Source: Vogesella indigofera (GTDB lineage Bacteria > Pseudomonadota > Gammaproteobacteria > Burkholderiales > Chromobacteriaceae). From it: a stretch of 64,000 bases of DNA. Of the stretch, positions 20,967 through 32,773 are shown one piece after another. The stretch covers positions 355,180-419,179 of the forward strand of contig NZ_RBID01000013.1 of assembly GCF_003633895.1 (NCBI RefSeq), in the 5' to 3' direction. A model generated the notes under the pieces. The model was not told the origin of the DNA. It did no database searches and saw only the letters and a program-made list of their open reading frames with translations. A program made the position numbers and the translations under genes. The number at the start of each line of letters is the position of its first letter. Position 1 is the stretch's first letter.

Positions 20967-21449
20967 ATGATCAATAACGACATCCTGCGCAGCGTGCGCT
21001 TCATCATCGATTGCCCCGACAACCGCATGCTGGCGATCCTGCGCCACGTCGAGCCGCTGGCCGACGACGACTTCGCGCCGCTGCTGAAGAAGGACGATGA
21101 CCCGGCCTTCCGCCAGTGCAGCGACGAGCTGCTCGGCGCCTTTCTCGACGGCCTGATCATCGAACGTCGCGGCCGCCGCGACGGCGCGCCGGCACCGGCG
21201 CCGCTCTTGCGCCTCAACAACAACGAGATCCTGAAGAAGCTGCGCATCGCCTTCGACCTGAAGCAGGAAGACATCGAGGCGCTGATGGCGCGCAGCGACT
21301 TCAAGGTGTCCAGCAGCGAGATCAGCGCGCTGTTCCGCAAGGCCGACCACAAGCACTTCCGCCCCTGCGGCGACCAGTTCCTGCGCTACCTGCTGAAGGG
21401 GCTGGCGCTGCGCGAACGGCCGGATGACGCGGCCAGCGGCAAGGCGTAA
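20967..21449 (+). CDS. yehS: DUF1456 family protein (YehS-like)
   Basis: 160 residues composed of two similar halves: MINNDILRSVRFIID...LGAFLDGLIIERRG and LNNNEILKKLRIAFDL...LLKGLALRER. This internal duplication with a conserved N-[DN]-x-[IL]-L-[RK] start is the DUF1456 family seen in E. coli YehS. No biochemical function is established. It is cytoplasmic, with no signal or membrane segment, and is followed by a strong hairpin made of two facing word copies. Confidence 0.88.
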   Translation: MINNDILRSVRFIIDCPDNRMLAILRHVEPLADDDFAPLLKKDDDPAFRQCSDELLGAFLDGLIIERRGRRDGAPAPAPLLRLNNNEILKKLRIAFDLKQEDIEALMARSDFKVSSSEISALFRKADHKHFRPCGDQFLRYLLKGLALRERPDDAASGKA

Positions 21450-21481
21450 GCCGCCCATCGCCAGACGACCCGCAACAAAAA

Positions 21482-21515
21482 ACTGCGGCCAACCTTGGGC
21501 AAGGTTGGCCGCAGT
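21482..21515. terminator. Hairpin from two facing copies of the dispersed word
   Basis: ACTGCGGCCAACCTTG (21482-21497), GG, CAAGGTTGGCCGCAGT (21500-21515): a 16-bp perfect inverted repeat between the converging yehS and tautomerase genes. A-runs precede it on the left, so it resembles a terminator for the leftward gene. Confidence 0.8.
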
Positions 21516-21540
21516 GTCATTTCGCCAGTCGCGCCGGCGT

Positions 21541-21744
21541 TCAGCTGCCGCGCGCGCGGCGCACGGTGACGCTCTCGCCGCCTATGCCCCAGTTGTCGGT
21601 ATCGACCTCGTCGATCACCACCACGGTGGTGGCCGGGTTCTTGCCCAGCACGTCACGCAGCAGGTCGGTGACGCCGGCGATCAGTTCCGCCTTCTGCTCC
21701 GGCGTCGCGCCTTCGCGGGTAATCTTGATATTCACGTACGGCAT
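21541..21744 (-). CDS. 4-oxalocrotonate tautomerase family protein
   Basis: 67 residues, the typical subunit size. The N-terminal proline exposed after Met removal (MPYVNIKITREG) is the catalytic base of the family. PEQKAELIAGVTDLLRDVLG and a final TVVVIDEV are standard. It probably tautomerises an unsaturated 2-oxo-acid or similar compound; the substrate is not identifiable. Its start overlaps the C-terminal codons of the upstream EamA gene by 13 bp, which suggests coupled expression. Confidence 0.9.
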   Translation of the reverse strand: MPYVNIKITREGATPEQKAELIAGVTDLLRDVLGKNPATTVVVIDEVDTDNWGIGGESVTVRRARGS

Positions 21745-22661
21745 GGTTTTTCCTCGGTAAGGGTTGGCCGCAAGCCGCGACCACGTTCCACAGATGCCGG
21801 ACGCGCCACCCACCACGCCCCCAGCGACACACTCAACAACGCCCCGGCCAGCGCCGGCGTCAGCGGCTCGTGCAAGAGCGGCACCGCCGCCACCCCGGCC
21901 ACCACCGGGATCAGCGCCATCAAGGCCGCCACCCGCGACGGCCCCAGCAGCGCCACCGCGCGCAGGTAGCACAGCATGGCGACGATGGCCGGGCTGATGC
22001 CGTGAAACAGCGCCTGGCCGGCGATCACCGGCCACGTCGTCTGCGCCAGCCCCTTCGGCAGCCACAGCAGGTACACCGGCAAGTACAACAGCGCCGACGC
22101 CAGCGTGACAAAACTGGTCATCTGCCACGCATCATACGGCCGCCGCTTGGCCAGCAGCGCGTACAGCGCCCACAGCACGCCGGCCAAGAGCAGCATGCCG
22201 TCGCCCAGCCACTGCCCCGGTGCCGCCTGCCCGGCGAACAGCGGCCACGCCAGCAACAGCAAGCCCAGCGCCATCAGCGCGTAGCCCGGCCACGTCGCCC
22301 GTTGCGGCCAACCTTGCCGCCACAACAGCAGCAGCAGGGCGAGCAAAAACGGCTGCAGGCCGGCCACCAGCAAGGCCAGGTGCGCCGCCGGCACCCAGCG
22401 CACCGCACCGTAGCACAGCAGGCAGAAGGCGACGCAGCCGATCAGCGCCAGCCCCCACATCGACGCGTCGCGCCACGCGGCGGCCGGCGGCTTCGGTAGC
22501 CAGCACAGCACCGCGCTGGCGGTGGCCAGCCGCAGCGCCAGCACGTCAAACGGCGTCAGCGGCGTCTTGCCGCCGAGGCGGGCGATCAGCATGAAGCTGC
22601 TCCACAGCAGCACGCAGGCCAGGATGTAGAGGTAACCGCGACGCGGGACGGCAGGGGGCAT
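21732..22661 (-). CDS. EamA/DMT-family transporter
   Basis: About 309 residues with ten predicted helices. YLYILACVLLWSSFMLIARL is the first helix, and VAALMALIPVVAGVAAVPLL lies in the second EamA repeat. Likely an inner-membrane metabolite exporter. The ATG at 22661 is preferred to one at 22691 because the protein then begins close to the first helix. The C-terminus (LRPTLTEEK) is encoded by an extended word copy (21763-21772), and another copy lies at 22303. It is divergent from the LysR gene at 22765, which may regulate it. Confidence 0.9.
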   Translation of the reverse strand: MPPAVPRRGYLYILACVLLWSSFMLIARLGGKTPLTPFDVLALRLATASAVLCWLPKPPAAAWRDASMWGLALIGCVAFCLLCYGAVRWVPAAHLALLVAGLQPFLLALLLLLWRQGWPQRATWPGYALMALGLLLLAWPLFAGQAAPGQWLGDGMLLLAGVLWALYALLAKRRPYDAWQMTSFVTLASALLYLPVYLLWLPKGLAQTTWPVIAGQALFHGISPAIVAMLCYLRAVALLGPSRVAALMALIPVVAGVAAVPLLHEPLTPALAGALLSVSLGAWWVARPASVERGRGLRPTLTEEKPCRT

Positions 22662-22732
22662 GGCAGGCTTTCGGCAACGACAATCAGGCACCCACTATGC
22701 CGCAGCGTGCCCATCCTGAAAAATGAATTAAC

Positions 22733-22746
22733 ATGATCAAAATCAT
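22733..22746. promoter_or_regulatory. Dyad between the EamA and LysR genes
   Basis: ATGAT-CAAA-ATCAT (22733-22746) is a symmetric site in the 103-bp divergent region, just upstream of the LysR ribosome site. It may be the LysR operator; it also matches eight of ten fixed positions of the FNR consensus. Confidence 0.4.
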
Positions 22747-22764
22747 CTCATGGAGAGAACGATC

Positions 22765-23640
22765 ATGGATCTCGGTGACCTCGCCATTTTCCAGGCGGTG
22801 CTGCAGGAAGGCGGCATCACCGCCGCCGCGCGCCGCCTCAACCGCGTGCAGTCCAACATCACCACCCGCATCCGCCAGCTGGAAGACGACCTCGGCGTGC
22901 CCCTGTTCCAGCGCGAGGGCCGTCGGCTGCAGCCGACGCCGGCGGCACGCATCCTGCAGGATTACGCCGGCCAGCTGCTGGGGCTGGCGCAGGAGGCGCG
23001 CGACGCGGTGATCAGCAACGCGCCGCAAGGCCAGCTGCGGCTGGGGGCGATGGAAAACACCGCCGCGGTGCGGCTGCCGCCGCTGCTGGCCGACTTCCAC
23101 CAGCGCTACCCGGCGGTGCAGCTGGAGCTGCGCACCGGCGCCACCGCGCGGCTGATCGCCGAGGTACTGGCCGGCACGCTCGATTGCGCTCTGGTGTGCG
23201 GCCCGGTGGAAGACGCGCGGCTGGAAAGCCAGCCGTTCTGCCGCGAGACGCTGCTGCTGATCGGCGCGCGCGGTCGGCCGCCGCTGCTGGAAGACCGGCC
23301 GCACACGCTGCTGGCCTTCGACAGCGGCTGCGCCTACCGCCAGCGGCTGGAGCTGTGGCTGCGCCATAGCGGCTGCGCGGTGGACCGCATCGTGGAGCTG
23401 GATTCCTACCACGCGATGATCAGCTGCGCCGCCAGCGGCATGGGGCTGGCGCTGGTGCCGCAGGCGTTGCTGGCCTGCATGCCGGCCGGCGACAGCGTGA
23501 CCTGCCACGCGCTGCCGGACGATATCGCCATCGCCGACACCGTGCTGATCCGCCGCCGCCAGCAGCGCCACGCCGCGGTGGACGCCTTTGCCGCCTTGTT
23601 GGCAGCTTGTGCCACCATCGTCGGCGAAAGCGCAGCCTGA
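22765..23640 (+). CDS. LysR-family transcriptional regulator
   Basis: 291 residues. The winged helix-turn-helix (about 1-60; ITAAARRLNRVQSNITTRIR) precedes an effector domain (about 85-285). The ATG at 22765 is chosen because GGAGAG lies 7 bp before it; an upstream ATG at 22750 would place the ribosome site inside the gene. It is divergent from an EamA exporter, a common pairing for exporter regulation. Effector unknown. Confidence 0.9.
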   Translation: MDLGDLAIFQAVLQEGGITAAARRLNRVQSNITTRIRQLEDDLGVPLFQREGRRLQPTPAARILQDYAGQLLGLAQEARDAVISNAPQGQLRLGAMENTAAVRLPPLLADFHQRYPAVQLELRTGATARLIAEVLAGTLDCALVCGPVEDARLESQPFCRETLLLIGARGRPPLLEDRPHTLLAFDSGCAYRQRLELWLRHSGCAVDRIVELDSYHAMISCAASGMGLALVPQALLACMPAGDSVTCHALPDDIAIADTVLIRRRQQRHAAVDAFAALLAACATIVGESAA

Positions 23641-23700
23641 TGCGCAGTGCGGCGCGCGTTTGAGAAAAATCTTTCCAATCAAAAGGATAAGCAGTCGCAG

Positions 23701-23714
23701 TTGACAAAAATCAA
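23701..23714. promoter_or_regulatory. FNR/ANR-like box upstream of the chemoreceptor
   Basis: TTGACAAAAATCAA matches the FNR consensus TTGAT-N4-ATCAA at nine of ten fixed positions. It is 96 bp before the start codon of the chemoreceptor at 23810, a plausible activation position. The same TTGACA could instead be a -35 element. Confidence 0.45.
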
Positions 23715-23809
23715 CATGTCATCGTCACGCCACGGCTAGCATCCGGCCCATTGTTGCCATAACAAGGCTTTTTTATGACAACAACCACCCACCACCACCG
23801 GATGTCGCC

Positions 23810-25846
23810 ATGCCCCGTCTGCAACTCGCCGGATTGTCTCTGGCCCAAAAGCTCAGCCTGTTGCTGAGCATCGCCCTTTTCGTGGTTCTCGGCATCGCCG
23901 GGATCGTCATCAGCAGCTGGCTGGGCGAGCGCATGGAGCAGCGCTCGGTCGCCGCCATGAGCCAGACCAACCAGCAGGTGGTGGACACCATCGACGCCTA
24001 CGCCAGCGTGCTGGAAAACAATGCCCGCAACAGCGCGGCGCAGCTGGCGGCCAACCTGCCGCAGCCGCTGCGCAACGACAGCAGCGCCCCGGTCAGCGTC
24101 AGCGGCGTCAGCACCCCGGCGCTGTACGGCGGCGAGCAGCTGCTCAACGGCAACGAGGCCATCGTCGACCGCTTCAGCGTCGCCACCCGCGGCGTGGCCA
24201 CGCTGTTCGTGCGCGAGGGCGACGACTTCGTGCGCATCGCCTCGTCGCTGAAAAAGGAGGACGGCACCCGCGCCGTCGCCACCCGCCTCGACCACGACCA
24301 CCCCGCCTACCCGCTGCTGCGTAGCGGCCAGCCGTATACCGGCACCGCCAACCTGTTCGGCCGCGACTACATGACCCACTACCTGCCGCTGAAGGATGGC
24401 AGCGGCGCGGTGGTCGGCGCCATGTTCGCCGGCATCGACTACAGCGACGGGCTGCAGGCGCTGAAGCAGAAGATCCTGTCGCTGAAGATCGGCGACAGCG
24501 GCTACGTGTACGTGGTGGATGCCCGACAGCGCCCCGGCGAGCTGCTGATCCACCCGTCGGCGGCCGGCAAGAACCTGCTGGACAAGACCGACGCCGACGG
24601 CAAGCCCTTCATCAAGACCATGCTGGCGCAGAAAAACGGGCAGAGCAGCTACCTGTGGCTGGACCCGGGCGCCAGCGAGCCGCGCCGCAAGCTGGCCACC
24701 TTCCTCACCTATGAGCGCTGGGGCTGGCTGGTGGCCACCGGCGCCTACCAGGACGAGCTGGTGCGCGAGCCGCACGAGATGCAGCTGAAGATGCTGCTCG
24801 GCACGCTGCTGGTGACGCTGCTGCTGGTGGTCCTGGTGTACTTTTCCATGCGCTACTGGGTCAGCCGCCCACTGGCGCAGCTGGTGGACATCTCGCGCCG
24901 CGTCGCCTCCGGCGACCTGACGGTGCGCATCGACAGCAGCCGCCGCGACGAGATCGGCGAGGTGCTGGCCGCCAGCAACCACATGTGCCAGGCGCTGCGC
25001 CAGCTGATCAGCGAGGTGAACCAGAGCGTGGACAGCCTGGCGCACAACGCGCAGAACCTGGCGGCGCTGTCCGACGACGTGTCCGGCAGCTCGCGCGAGC
25101 AGAGCGCGGCGGTGTCGGCGATGGCCGCCTGCGTCGAGGAAATGACGCAGAGCATCCAGCAGGTCAACCAGCACGCCGGCAGCGCACGCGAGCTGGCGGT
25201 GCAGTCGGACGAGGTATCGCGCAGCGGCGAGGCCACCGTCAGCCGCACGGTGCAGACCATGCGCGAGATCGCGGCGGCGTCGGGCAGCACCGCCGCCACC
25301 GTCACCCAGCTGGGCGAGCGTTCGGAGCAGATCAGCCGCGTGGTGACGGTGATCCGCGACATCGCCGAGCAGACCAACCTGCTGGCGCTGAACGCGGCGA
25401 TCGAGGCGGCGCGCGCCGGCGAGATGGGCCGCGGTTTTGCCGTGGTCGCCGACGAGGTGCGCAAGCTGGCGGAGCGCACCACGCAGTCGACGCTGGAAAT
25501 CAGCGACACCGTTGGTCGCATCCAGAGCGAGGCGCGCGAAGCGGTGGACAGCATGAGCAGCGGCGTGCTGCAGGTGGAGGCGGGGGTGAAATCGGCCGGC
25601 GAGGCCGGCGCCAGCCTGCAGAGCATCCGCGACGGCGCCAAGCAGGTGGAGCTGGCGGTGGCCGGCATCTCCGACGCGCTGCGCGAGCAGAGCACCGCCA
25701 GCTTCGACATCGCCCACAACGTGGAGCGGGTGGCGCAGCAGGCCGACCAGAACCACCAGAAGGCGCACGATGCCTCGCTGGCCGCCTGCGAGATGACGGC
25801 GATGGCGCAGCAGTTGCGACAGTCGGTGGCACGCTTCCACGTGTAA
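23810..25846 (+). CDS. Methyl-accepting chemotaxis protein with a Cache sensor
   Basis: 678 residues. A first transmembrane helix (about 17-39) and a second (about 326-348) enclose a periplasmic sensor of about 290 residues in the Cache3-Cache2 arrangement ([40 protein letters not shown] [11 protein letters not shown]). A HAMP domain (about 349-402) follows. The signalling domain carries the conserved hairpin tip [19 protein letters not shown] near residue 520. There is no C-terminal NWETF-type CheR tether (it ends ARFHV). Likely senses a small organic ligand. A strong terminator follows. Confidence 0.95.
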   Translation: MPRLQLAGLSLAQKLSLLLSIALFVVLGIAGIVISSWLGERMEQRSVAAMSQTNQQVVDTIDAYASVLENNARNSAAQLAANLPQPLRNDSSAPVSVSGVSTPALYGGEQLLNGNEAIVDRFSVATRGVATLFVREGDDFVRIASSLKKEDGTRAVATRLDHDHPAYPLLRSGQPYTGTANLFGRDYMTHYLPLKDGSGAVVGAMFAGIDYSDGLQALKQKILSLKIGDSGYVYVVDARQRPGELLIHPSAAGKNLLDKTDADGKPFIKTMLAQKNGQSSYLWLDPGASEPRRKLATFLTYERWGWLVATGAYQDELVREPHEMQLKMLLGTLLVTLLLVVLVYFSMRYWVSRPLAQLVDISRRVASGDLTVRIDSSRRDEIGEVLAASNHMCQALRQLISEVNQSVDSLAHNAQNLAALSDDVSGSSREQSAAVSAMAACVEEMTQSIQQVNQHAGSARELAVQSDEVSRSGEATVSRTVQTMREIAAASGSTAATVTQLGERSEQISRVVTVIRDIAEQTNLLALNAAIEAARAGEMGRGFAVVADEVRKLAERTTQSTLEISDTVGRIQSEAREAVDSMSSGVLQVEAGVKSAGEAGASLQSIRDGAKQVELAVAGISDALREQSTASFDIAHNVERVAQQADQNHQKAHDASLAACEMTAMAQQLRQSVARFHV

Positions 25847-25875
25847 GCCGCCGCGCACGACAGCAACAAGGCAGC

Positions 25876-25909
25876 AAAAAGGCGTTACCGCAGCGGTAAC
25901 GCCTTTTTT
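25876..25909 (+). terminator. Terminator of the chemoreceptor gene
   Basis: AAAAAGGCGTTACCG, loop CA, GCGGTAACGCCTTTTTT-type stem spanning 25876-25909, with a T-run on the right and an A-run on the left. Probably bidirectional, also serving pilR. Confidence 0.9.
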
Positions 25910-25910
25910 C

Positions 25911-25932
25911 TTGCGGCCAACGTTGGCCGCAA
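25911..25932. repeat. 22-bp perfect palindrome of the dispersed word
   Basis: The core TGCGGCCAACGTTGGCCGCA is extended by T on the left and A on the right. It lies between the converging chemoreceptor and pilR genes, directly beside the terminator hairpin. Confidence 0.9.
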
Positions 25933-25949
25933 CGCTGCGGCGCCGGCGC

Positions 25950-27293
25950 TTACTTCATGCCCAGCCGCTCCAGCCGGTAGCGCAGCGAGCGGAAGCTGAC
26001 GCCGAGCAGCCGCGCCGCCTGGGTGCGGTTGCCGTCGCTGGCCTGCAGCGCCTTGTCGATGGCGGCGCGCTCGACGCGGTCGAGGTAGTCCTGCAGCGTC
26101 TCGCCGCCGTCCTGCGGCTGCGCGCCGGGCAGCGCCGCCTCCGCGCCGCTGGCGCCCAGCTGCAGGTCGCCGGCGCAAATGCAGCCGTCGCTGGCCAGCG
26201 CCACCGCCCGCTCCAGGATGTTCTCCAGCTCGCGGAAGTTGCCGGGATAGTGGTAGGCCAGCAGCGCCTGCAGCGCGGCATCATCCAGCTGCGGCAGGGC
26301 GCTGCCGGCGCTGAAACGCTGCAGCAGGCGGGTGACGAACTGCGGCAGGTCGTCGCGCAGCTCGCGCAGCGGCGGCATCGCCAGCCCGATCACGTTGAGG
26401 CGGTAATACAGGTCCTGGCGGAAGCGCCCCTGTTCCACCAGCTGCACCAGGTCGTGGTGGGTGGCGCTGAGCAGGCGCACGTCGACCGCCTCTTCCTGCG
26501 CCGCGCCCAGCCGGCGCACCTTTTTTTCCTGGATTGCGCGCAAGAGCTTGACCTGCATCGCCAGCGGCAGGTCGGCGACCTCGTCGAGGAACAGCGTGCC
26601 GCCGTGGGCGAGCTGGAAGAAGCCGTCGCGGTCGGCATCGGCGCCGGTGAAGGCGCCCTTGCGGTAGCCGAAGAACTCGCTTTCCATCAGCGCTTCCGGG
26701 ATCGCGCCGCAGTTCACCGCAACGAAAGGTTGGCCGCAACGCGCGCTCTGCTCGTGGATCTGCCGCGCCGCCTGCTCCTTGCCGGTGCCGGACTCGCCGC
26801 TGATGTGGACCGCCGCCTGTGTCCGCGCCAGCTTGTCTATCATCGCGCGCACGTCACAGATCGCCGCCGCGCCGCCCAGCAGGCGCGGCTCGCTACCGCC
26901 GGCGGCCGTGGCGGCCGGCTCGCGCACCGCCAGCGCCGACTTCACCAGCGCGCGCAGCGCGGCCAGGCTCAGCGGCTTGGCCAGGTAGTCGAAGGCGCCG
27001 GCCTTCATCGCCGCCACCGCGTTCTCGGTGCTGCCGTAGGCGGTGATCACCGCCACCGGGATGTCCAGCTGCTGTTGCTGGATGTACTGCACCACCTGCA
27101 GCCCTTCGCCGTCCGGCAGCCGCATGTCGGTGAGCACCAGGTCGCAGCGCTCGCGCGCCAGCAGGCGACAGGCGTCGGCGACGTTGGCCGCCGCCAGCAC
27201 CTGCAGCCCCATCTTGAGCAGGGTCAGCTGCAGCAGCTCGCGCAAGTCCGGCTCGTCGTCAACGATCAGTACGCAGGAAGTGGTCGGGGTCAT
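25950..27293 (-). CDS. pilR: Sigma-54 response regulator PilR
   Basis: 447 residues: a receiver domain (Asp56 in LVLTDMRLPD), an AAA+ sigma-54 activator domain with Walker A GESGTGKE (166-173), the sigma-54 contact loop GAFTGA (213-218) and Walker B TLFLDEVADLP, and a C-terminal Fis-type helix-turn-helix (NRTQAARLLGVSFRSLRYRL). With the adjacent PilS-type kinase it should activate pilin (pilA) transcription. Its start overlaps the end of pilS by 35 bp. A word copy lies in the coding sequence at 26729-26738. Assignment to PilR rather than another NtrC member rests on the pairing with PilS. Confidence 0.9.
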   Translation of the reverse strand: MTPTTSCVLIVDDEPDLRELLQLTLLKMGLQVLAAANVADACRLLARERCDLVLTDMRLPDGEGLQVVQYIQQQQLDIPVAVITAYGSTENAVAAMKAGAFDYLAKPLSLAALRALVKSALAVREPAATAAGGSEPRLLGGAAAICDVRAMIDKLARTQAAVHISGESGTGKEQAARQIHEQSARCGQPFVAVNCGAIPEALMESEFFGYRKGAFTGADADRDGFFQLAHGGTLFLDEVADLPLAMQVKLLRAIQEKKVRRLGAAQEEAVDVRLLSATHHDLVQLVEQGRFRQDLYYRLNVIGLAMPPLRELRDDLPQFVTRLLQRFSAGSALPQLDDAALQALLAYHYPGNFRELENILERAVALASDGCICAGDLQLGASGAEAALPGAQPQDGGETLQDYLDRVERAAIDKALQASDGNRTQAARLLGVSFRSLRYRLERLGMK

Positions 27294-28812
27294 GGCTTTC
27301 CGGGAAGGTCAGTTGAAAGCAGCCGCCGGGCGGCTGGTAGGACAGCTGCGCGCCGTTGGCCTGGGCCAGCTCGCGCGCGATGTACAGGCCGAGGCCGGTG
27401 CCGCTGCTTTCGGTGGTGAAGAAGGGTTCGAACAGGCGGCCCTGCGCCGCCTCGGACAGGCCGGGGCCGTCGTCCAGCACCGTCAGCCGCTGCGCGGTGG
27501 CCACCAGCTGCACCGCGCCCGGCTGCGCGCTGCCGTGGCGGCAGGCATTGGCCAGCAGATTGGTGAGGATGCGCTGCAGGTGGCTGCGGTCGAAGCGCAC
27601 CGCCACCGTGGCCTCCACCTGCCAGCCGAGGCGACCGTGGTATTCCGGGTGCGCCAGCAGGAAGCTGGCGATCAGTTCGTCGACAAACGGGCGCAGCAGG
27701 AACACCTCGCCGTGCACGCGGTCGCGGCGGCCCAGCTGCAGCACCTCGGCCACCAGATGCTCGATGCGCGCGCAGTTGTCGCGCACCATGCCGCTCAGCC
27801 GCTGCGTCACCGGCGCCACCGCCTCCTCGCCCAGCAGCTCGGCGGCGTGGCTGATCGCCGCCAGCGGGTTGCGGATCTCGTGCGCGATATTGGCGGTCAG
27901 CCGTCCCAGCGCCGCCAGCTTCAGCTGCTGCGCCTCGGCGGCCAGCTGCTCCGCCGGCTGCAGGAACACCACCAGCAGCAGGCTGTCGTCCTCCGCCAGC
28001 GGCACCATGCGCCCGATCAGCTGCTGGCCGCGCAGCACCAGGTCGATTTCCTGTTCCTGCAGCGGCATGCCCTGCAGGTGCCAGCGCCGGATCAGCGGTT
28101 GCAGCACCGGCTGCAGCCGGTCGCGCTGCAGTTCGCCGAGCAGGCGGCTGGCGGTGGCGTTGAACTGGCGCAGCACGCCCTGCGCGTCCAGCACCAGCAC
28201 CGCCTCGCGCAGCGCCTGCAGCGCCAGCGCGTTGACGCGGTTGAGGCTGGCCAGCTGGCTGCCGCGCAGCGCCGCCAGCAGCTCCGACTGCCGCGCCTTG
28301 CGCGACAGCAGCCAGGTGGTGGCGCTGGTGACGAAGCCGGCGATCGCCAGCAGCGCCGCCTGCAGCAGCTGGTTGCTGTCCAGCCCGTCGTGCCAGGCGT
28401 TCAGCGCCACGCTGGCGAACAGGCTGAAGGTGGCCAGCGCGGCGTAGAACAGCGCCAGCCGGCCGCTGACCAGCATGCCGGCCACCGCCAGGAAGGGTAG
28501 CAGCAGCATGCCGAAGCCGCTTTTCACGCCGCCGTAGAGATGGGTAAAACTGCTGATCAGCACGATGTCGGCGGCCAGCGTCGCCGTCAGCAGCCATGAC
28601 AGCGGCAACGCCAGGCGGCCGACCACCGCCCCGGCCACTACCAGCGCGGCGTAGGCCAGCGCCCACAGCCACAGCGCAGCGTGATCCAGCGCCTGCGCCG
28701 GCAGCACCCACTGCGTCATCAGCAGCAGCACCGCCACCAGCGCGATGCGGAACAGGTTGAAAAAGCGCAGCGCCTTGCGGGTCGACAACAGCGCGGCGGG
28801 CGGCGGCGTCAT
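27259..28812 (-). CDS. pilS: Sensor histidine kinase PilS
   Basis: 517 residues with six predicted N-terminal membrane helices (about 15-180), the arrangement typical of PilS. A PAS-like region (about 200-290) follows, then a dimerisation domain with the phospho-acceptor His in LTANIAHEIRNPLAAISHA and an ATPase domain (LLANACRHG, LDDGPGLS, GTGLGLYIA). It controls type IV pilin expression by phosphorylating PilR. The ATG at 28812 is 5 bp after the parC stop, so parC-pilS-pilR are probably one transcript. Confidence 0.9.
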   Translation of the reverse strand: MTPPPAALLSTRKALRFFNLFRIALVAVLLLMTQWVLPAQALDHAALWLWALAYAALVVAGAVVGRLALPLSWLLTATLAADIVLISSFTHLYGGVKSGFGMLLLPFLAVAGMLVSGRLALFYAALATFSLFASVALNAWHDGLDSNQLLQAALLAIAGFVTSATTWLLSRKARQSELLAALRGSQLASLNRVNALALQALREAVLVLDAQGVLRQFNATASRLLGELQRDRLQPVLQPLIRRWHLQGMPLQEQEIDLVLRGQQLIGRMVPLAEDDSLLLVVFLQPAEQLAAEAQQLKLAALGRLTANIAHEIRNPLAAISHAAELLGEEAVAPVTQRLSGMVRDNCARIEHLVAEVLQLGRRDRVHGEVFLLRPFVDELIASFLLAHPEYHGRLGWQVEATVAVRFDRSHLQRILTNLLANACRHGSAQPGAVQLVATAQRLTVLDDGPGLSEAAQGRLFEPFFTTESSGTGLGLYIARELAQANGAQLSYQPPGGCFQLTFPESHDPDHFLRTDR

Positions 28813-28817
28813 CGCGT

Positions 28818-31172
<2,355 letters not shown>

Positions 31173-31249
31173 AAGGGTCCGTACGGCGTGCAGTCAGCAC
31201 ATCGTGCTATGGTGTGGGTCACAAAACTGGCAATGGGGCAAATTGTACT

Positions 31250-31720
31250 ATGGCAAGTCAAGTGAAGTGGCACTGCCACGGTTTTGGCGATTTCAGCGTG
31301 CCGCAGCTGTACGAGGTACTGCAGCTGCGCGATCAGGTGTTCGTGGTGGAGCAGCAGTCGATCTACGGCGATCTGGACGGTCTCGACCAGCGCTGCTGGC
31401 ATCTCAGCGGCCGCGACGGCAGCGAGCGGCTGGTGGCCTACGCCCGGCTGCTGGCGCCGGGCGTCAAGTATCCGGACGCGGTGGCCATCGGCCGGGTGGT
31501 GATCGCGCCCTACCGCCGTGGCGGCGGGCTGGGGCGGCAGCTGGTGCAGCAGGCGATCCACCACTGCGAGCAGCTGTACCCGGGGCGCGCCATCATGCTG
31601 TCGGCGCAGGCCTCGCTGCAGAGCTTTTACGAGGGTCTCGGCTTCGTGGTGCTGTCCGAGCCCTACGACGACGGCGGCATCCTGCACCTGGACATGCGCC
31701 GCCACAACGCCTGTGCCTGA
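31250..31720 (+). CDS. elaA: ElaA-type GNAT acetyltransferase
   Basis: 156 residues. The N-terminal pattern LYEVLQLRDQVFVVEQQSIY, then DGLDQRCWHL, identifies the ElaA family, and the acetyl-CoA loop is IGRVVIAPYRRGGGLGRQLV near residue 82. The C-terminal FYEGLGFVVLSEPYDDGGI is the usual GNAT ending. Substrate unknown. The ATG at 31250 is chosen as the one giving the family N-terminus. It is divergent from parC, sharing a 77-bp intergenic region. Confidence 0.9.
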   Translation: MASQVKWHCHGFGDFSVPQLYEVLQLRDQVFVVEQQSIYGDLDGLDQRCWHLSGRDGSERLVAYARLLAPGVKYPDAVAIGRVVIAPYRRGGGLGRQLVQQAIHHCEQLYPGRAIMLSAQASLQSFYEGLGFVVLSEPYDDGGILHLDMRRHNACA

Positions 31721-31768
31721 CAGGGTGCGGCGCGGCACGGCCGCCGGCGCCAGGTTGGCCGCGACCGC

Positions 31769-32497
31769 CTAGCGATGGCGCGGCATGCCCTCGCCGCAGA
31801 CATCGTGCCAGGCCATGAACACGGTAACGAACATCACCGGCAGCCACAGCAGCAGGCCAAGGCCGAACGGCAGCAGCGCCAGCCCGAACAGCACCGCCAG
31901 GATCAGGCCGCAGTACAGCATCGCGCCCCAGTTCGCCATGCCGGCGCGCGCGCTGTAGCGCATCGCCGGCAGCGGCTCGCCGTCGCGCAGCACGATTTCC
32001 GCCGGCGCGAACCAGTAGCTCAGCGACGCGACGAACAGGCTGCCGCCCATCAGCACGGTCATCAGCAGCATCAGCACCGGCGAGCGCTCGAACGCCTGCC
32101 CGGTCTGCAGCGTGTCGCCGAACAGCAGCAACAGCAGCACCGCCATCATCATCAGCAACAGCACCAGCAGGCCGAAGTAGGCGATGCCCAGCATCACCAG
32201 CCGCTGCCAGTGCGGCTTCAGCATCAGGAACAGGTCCAGCGGACGCAGCTGCTCGCCGCGCATCGCCTTGGCCGCCGCCAGCACGAAGCCGCCGGCGAAC
32301 ACCGGCACCAGCACCATGCTCAGGAACTGGCCAACCACCGGCAGCGCCGCCACGGTGAGCTGGATCATGCCGTACATCGCGGCAAACAGCAGCCAGGTCA
32401 GCGGCTGTTCGCGCACCAGGAAAAACGCATGCTGGATCCAGGTGGCACCCTGGCGAAACGGCACCTTGTGCGGCACCGGAATGGATACGGACTCCAC
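31769..32497 (-). CDS. BPSS1780-family membrane protein
   Basis: 242 residues with about six membrane helices (near 22-45, 50-75, 100-130, 140-165, 190-215 and 215-235). The opening VPHKVPFRQGATWIQHAFFLVREQPLTW is the signature of a betaproteobacterial membrane family named after BPSS1780 (function unknown). The start is taken as GTG at 32497 because AGGGGAG lies 9 bp before it; in-frame ATG codons further upstream (32533, 32692) have no ribosome site and would add an unrelated hydrophilic tail. Confidence 0.8.
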   Translation of the reverse strand: MESVSIPVPHKVPFRQGATWIQHAFFLVREQPLTWLLFAAMYGMIQLTVAALPVVGQFLSMVLVPVFAGGFVLAAAKAMRGEQLRPLDLFLMLKPHWQRLVMLGIAYFGLLVLLLMMMAVLLLLLFGDTLQTGQAFERSPVLMLLMTVLMGGSLFVASLSYWFAPAEIVLRDGEPLPAMRYSARAGMANWGAMLYCGLILAVLFGLALLPFGLGLLLWLPVMFVTVFMAWHDVCGEGMPRHR

Positions 32498-32773
32498 GGC
32501 TGACAACTCCCCTGTTGTTGATGTGATGGCCATCCGCCTGTGCACAGTGGCGGCATAAGCCCCGGCAAATGACTCACCATTGGCATGGTTATACCTGCTG
32601 GCACCACCTTTCTGCCGAAAATCACGCCCTTTGCCGTGCCGCAGCCTGCGGCCAACCTTGCCTGAAAAGGCCGAATTCAGCGATAATTCCATGATTTCGC
32701 AACGGTTACCCCGTCGGCAAAAGCGATGGCGTCACTGTTGTTCCGGTTCCCTACAAATTGAGGTTCTTCCCGA

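Noticed and set aside
24047..24060. GCGGCCAACCTGCCGC in the chemoreceptor as a word copy
   Set aside because: Only a partial match, explained by ordinary Ala-Ala-Asn-Leu codons; not counted. Similar partial matches at 27183, 30389, 33481 and 63204 were also left out.
23711..25858. A 715-codon open frame on the minus strand
   Set aside because: It is antisense to the chemoreceptor gene, whose domains are all recognisable; the shadow shows only biased composition.
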